DNA of 5,788 bases from Burkholderiales bacterium. Its GTDB lineage: Bacteria > Pseudomonadota > Gammaproteobacteria > Burkholderiales > Casimicrobiaceae. This document shows, in pieces, positions 5,569 through 5,788 of the stretch. The translations under genes were made by a program, and so were the position numbers. The stretch is from NCBI GenBank assembly GCA_031257235.1, contig JAIRPA010000197.1, positions 1 to 5,788 on the forward strand, read 5' to 3'. The notes beneath the pieces are model-generated. The model saw nothing but the letters and a program-made list of their open reading frames with translations. It searched no databases and was not told the origin of the DNA. Positions within the stretch are counted from its first letter, which is position 1. The number at the start of each line of letters is the position of its first letter.

Positions 5569-5788
5569 GTGCGGATAGTGATCGACATGCAGGGCGCCCA
5601 ATCCGATGGAAGCAGGCACCGTGGAATTGGCAGGTACACAGGGACTTTTGCCGCCACGCTTGCGAGCTTACGCAAAGATCACGAGATTATACTCGCCGTT
5701 AATGGCGCGTATAAAGAAAGTGCACTAGAGGTTCAAACGTGCTTTAAACCACTACTCCCCCCCAAAAGCATTCGGGTCTGGTATCCCC
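5569..5788 (+). CDS. Glycosyltransferase, GT4-type, N-terminal part (cut by window end)
   Basis: The first 73 codons of a second glycosyltransferase, open to the right edge. It starts at GTG and reads MRIVIDMQGAQ (1-11), then RHRGIGRY (16-23), HEIILAVNG and finally WYP. Against the preceding enzyme it aligns with a single one-residue insertion, and roughly half the residues are identical, so the two are tandem paralogues. Only part of the acceptor-side domain is visible; the donor-binding domain with its EX7E motif is outside the window. The full protein could be a single GT or a longer multidomain GT, as is common for this N-terminal type. Its partial state is due to the window edge, not to damage. 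A role in the same glycan is inferred from position. Confidence 0.88.
   Translation, partial: MRIVIDMQGAQSDGSRHRGIGRYTGTFAATLASLRKDHEIILAVNGAYKESALEVQTCFKPLLPPKSIRVWYP

Overview
The window reads as the start of a surface-polysaccharide (probably LPS O-antigen) gene cluster from a Gram-negative bacterium, most likely a proteobacterium of intermediate G+C. The sugar-nucleotide genes look like those of the Pseudomonas aeruginosa A-band (D-rhamnan) locus. The dispersed inverted repeat near the left end (translated signature 'HCGLDPQSG') is a kind seen in many proteobacterial genomes. The sequence does not fix a genus, and I do not assign one.

Layout. Bases 1-364 hold no gene that I can support. 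They contain an intrinsic terminator for something to the left, a dense block of hairpin-forming and short tandem repeats (52-208), a good sigma70-type promoter (250-278), and a small terminator-like hairpin (301-322) between that promoter and the first gene. Then, all on the + strand, come manC (365-1861), rmd (1874-2794) and gmd (2791-3765). After a 79-bp gap comes a second block: a small basic protein of unknown function (3845-4288), a family-4-type glycosyltransferase (4279-5496), and the first 73 codons of a second, paralogous glycosyltransferase (from 5569) cut by the right edge. No gene is supported on the - strand.

How the genes work together. ManC makes GDP-mannose from mannose-1-phosphate and, through its C-terminal cupin, probably also interconverts fructose-6-phosphate and mannose-6-phosphate. 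Gmd converts GDP-mannose to GDP-4-dehydro-6-deoxy-D-mannose, and Rmd reduces this to GDP-D-rhamnose. The two glycosyltransferases would then use GDP-D-rhamnose and/or GDP-mannose to build the glycan. A phosphomannomutase, an export system (ABC transporter or Wzx/Wzy) and a chain terminator are not in the window.

The pathway itself is known. The parts most worth a second look are the promoter-proximal terminator-like hairpin in the manC leader, the terminator-like hairpin inside the start of the small ORF, the internal duplication in that small protein, and the tandem glycosyltransferase paralogues that share an N-terminus and both use non-ATG starts. I did not find anything I would call a new kind of system.
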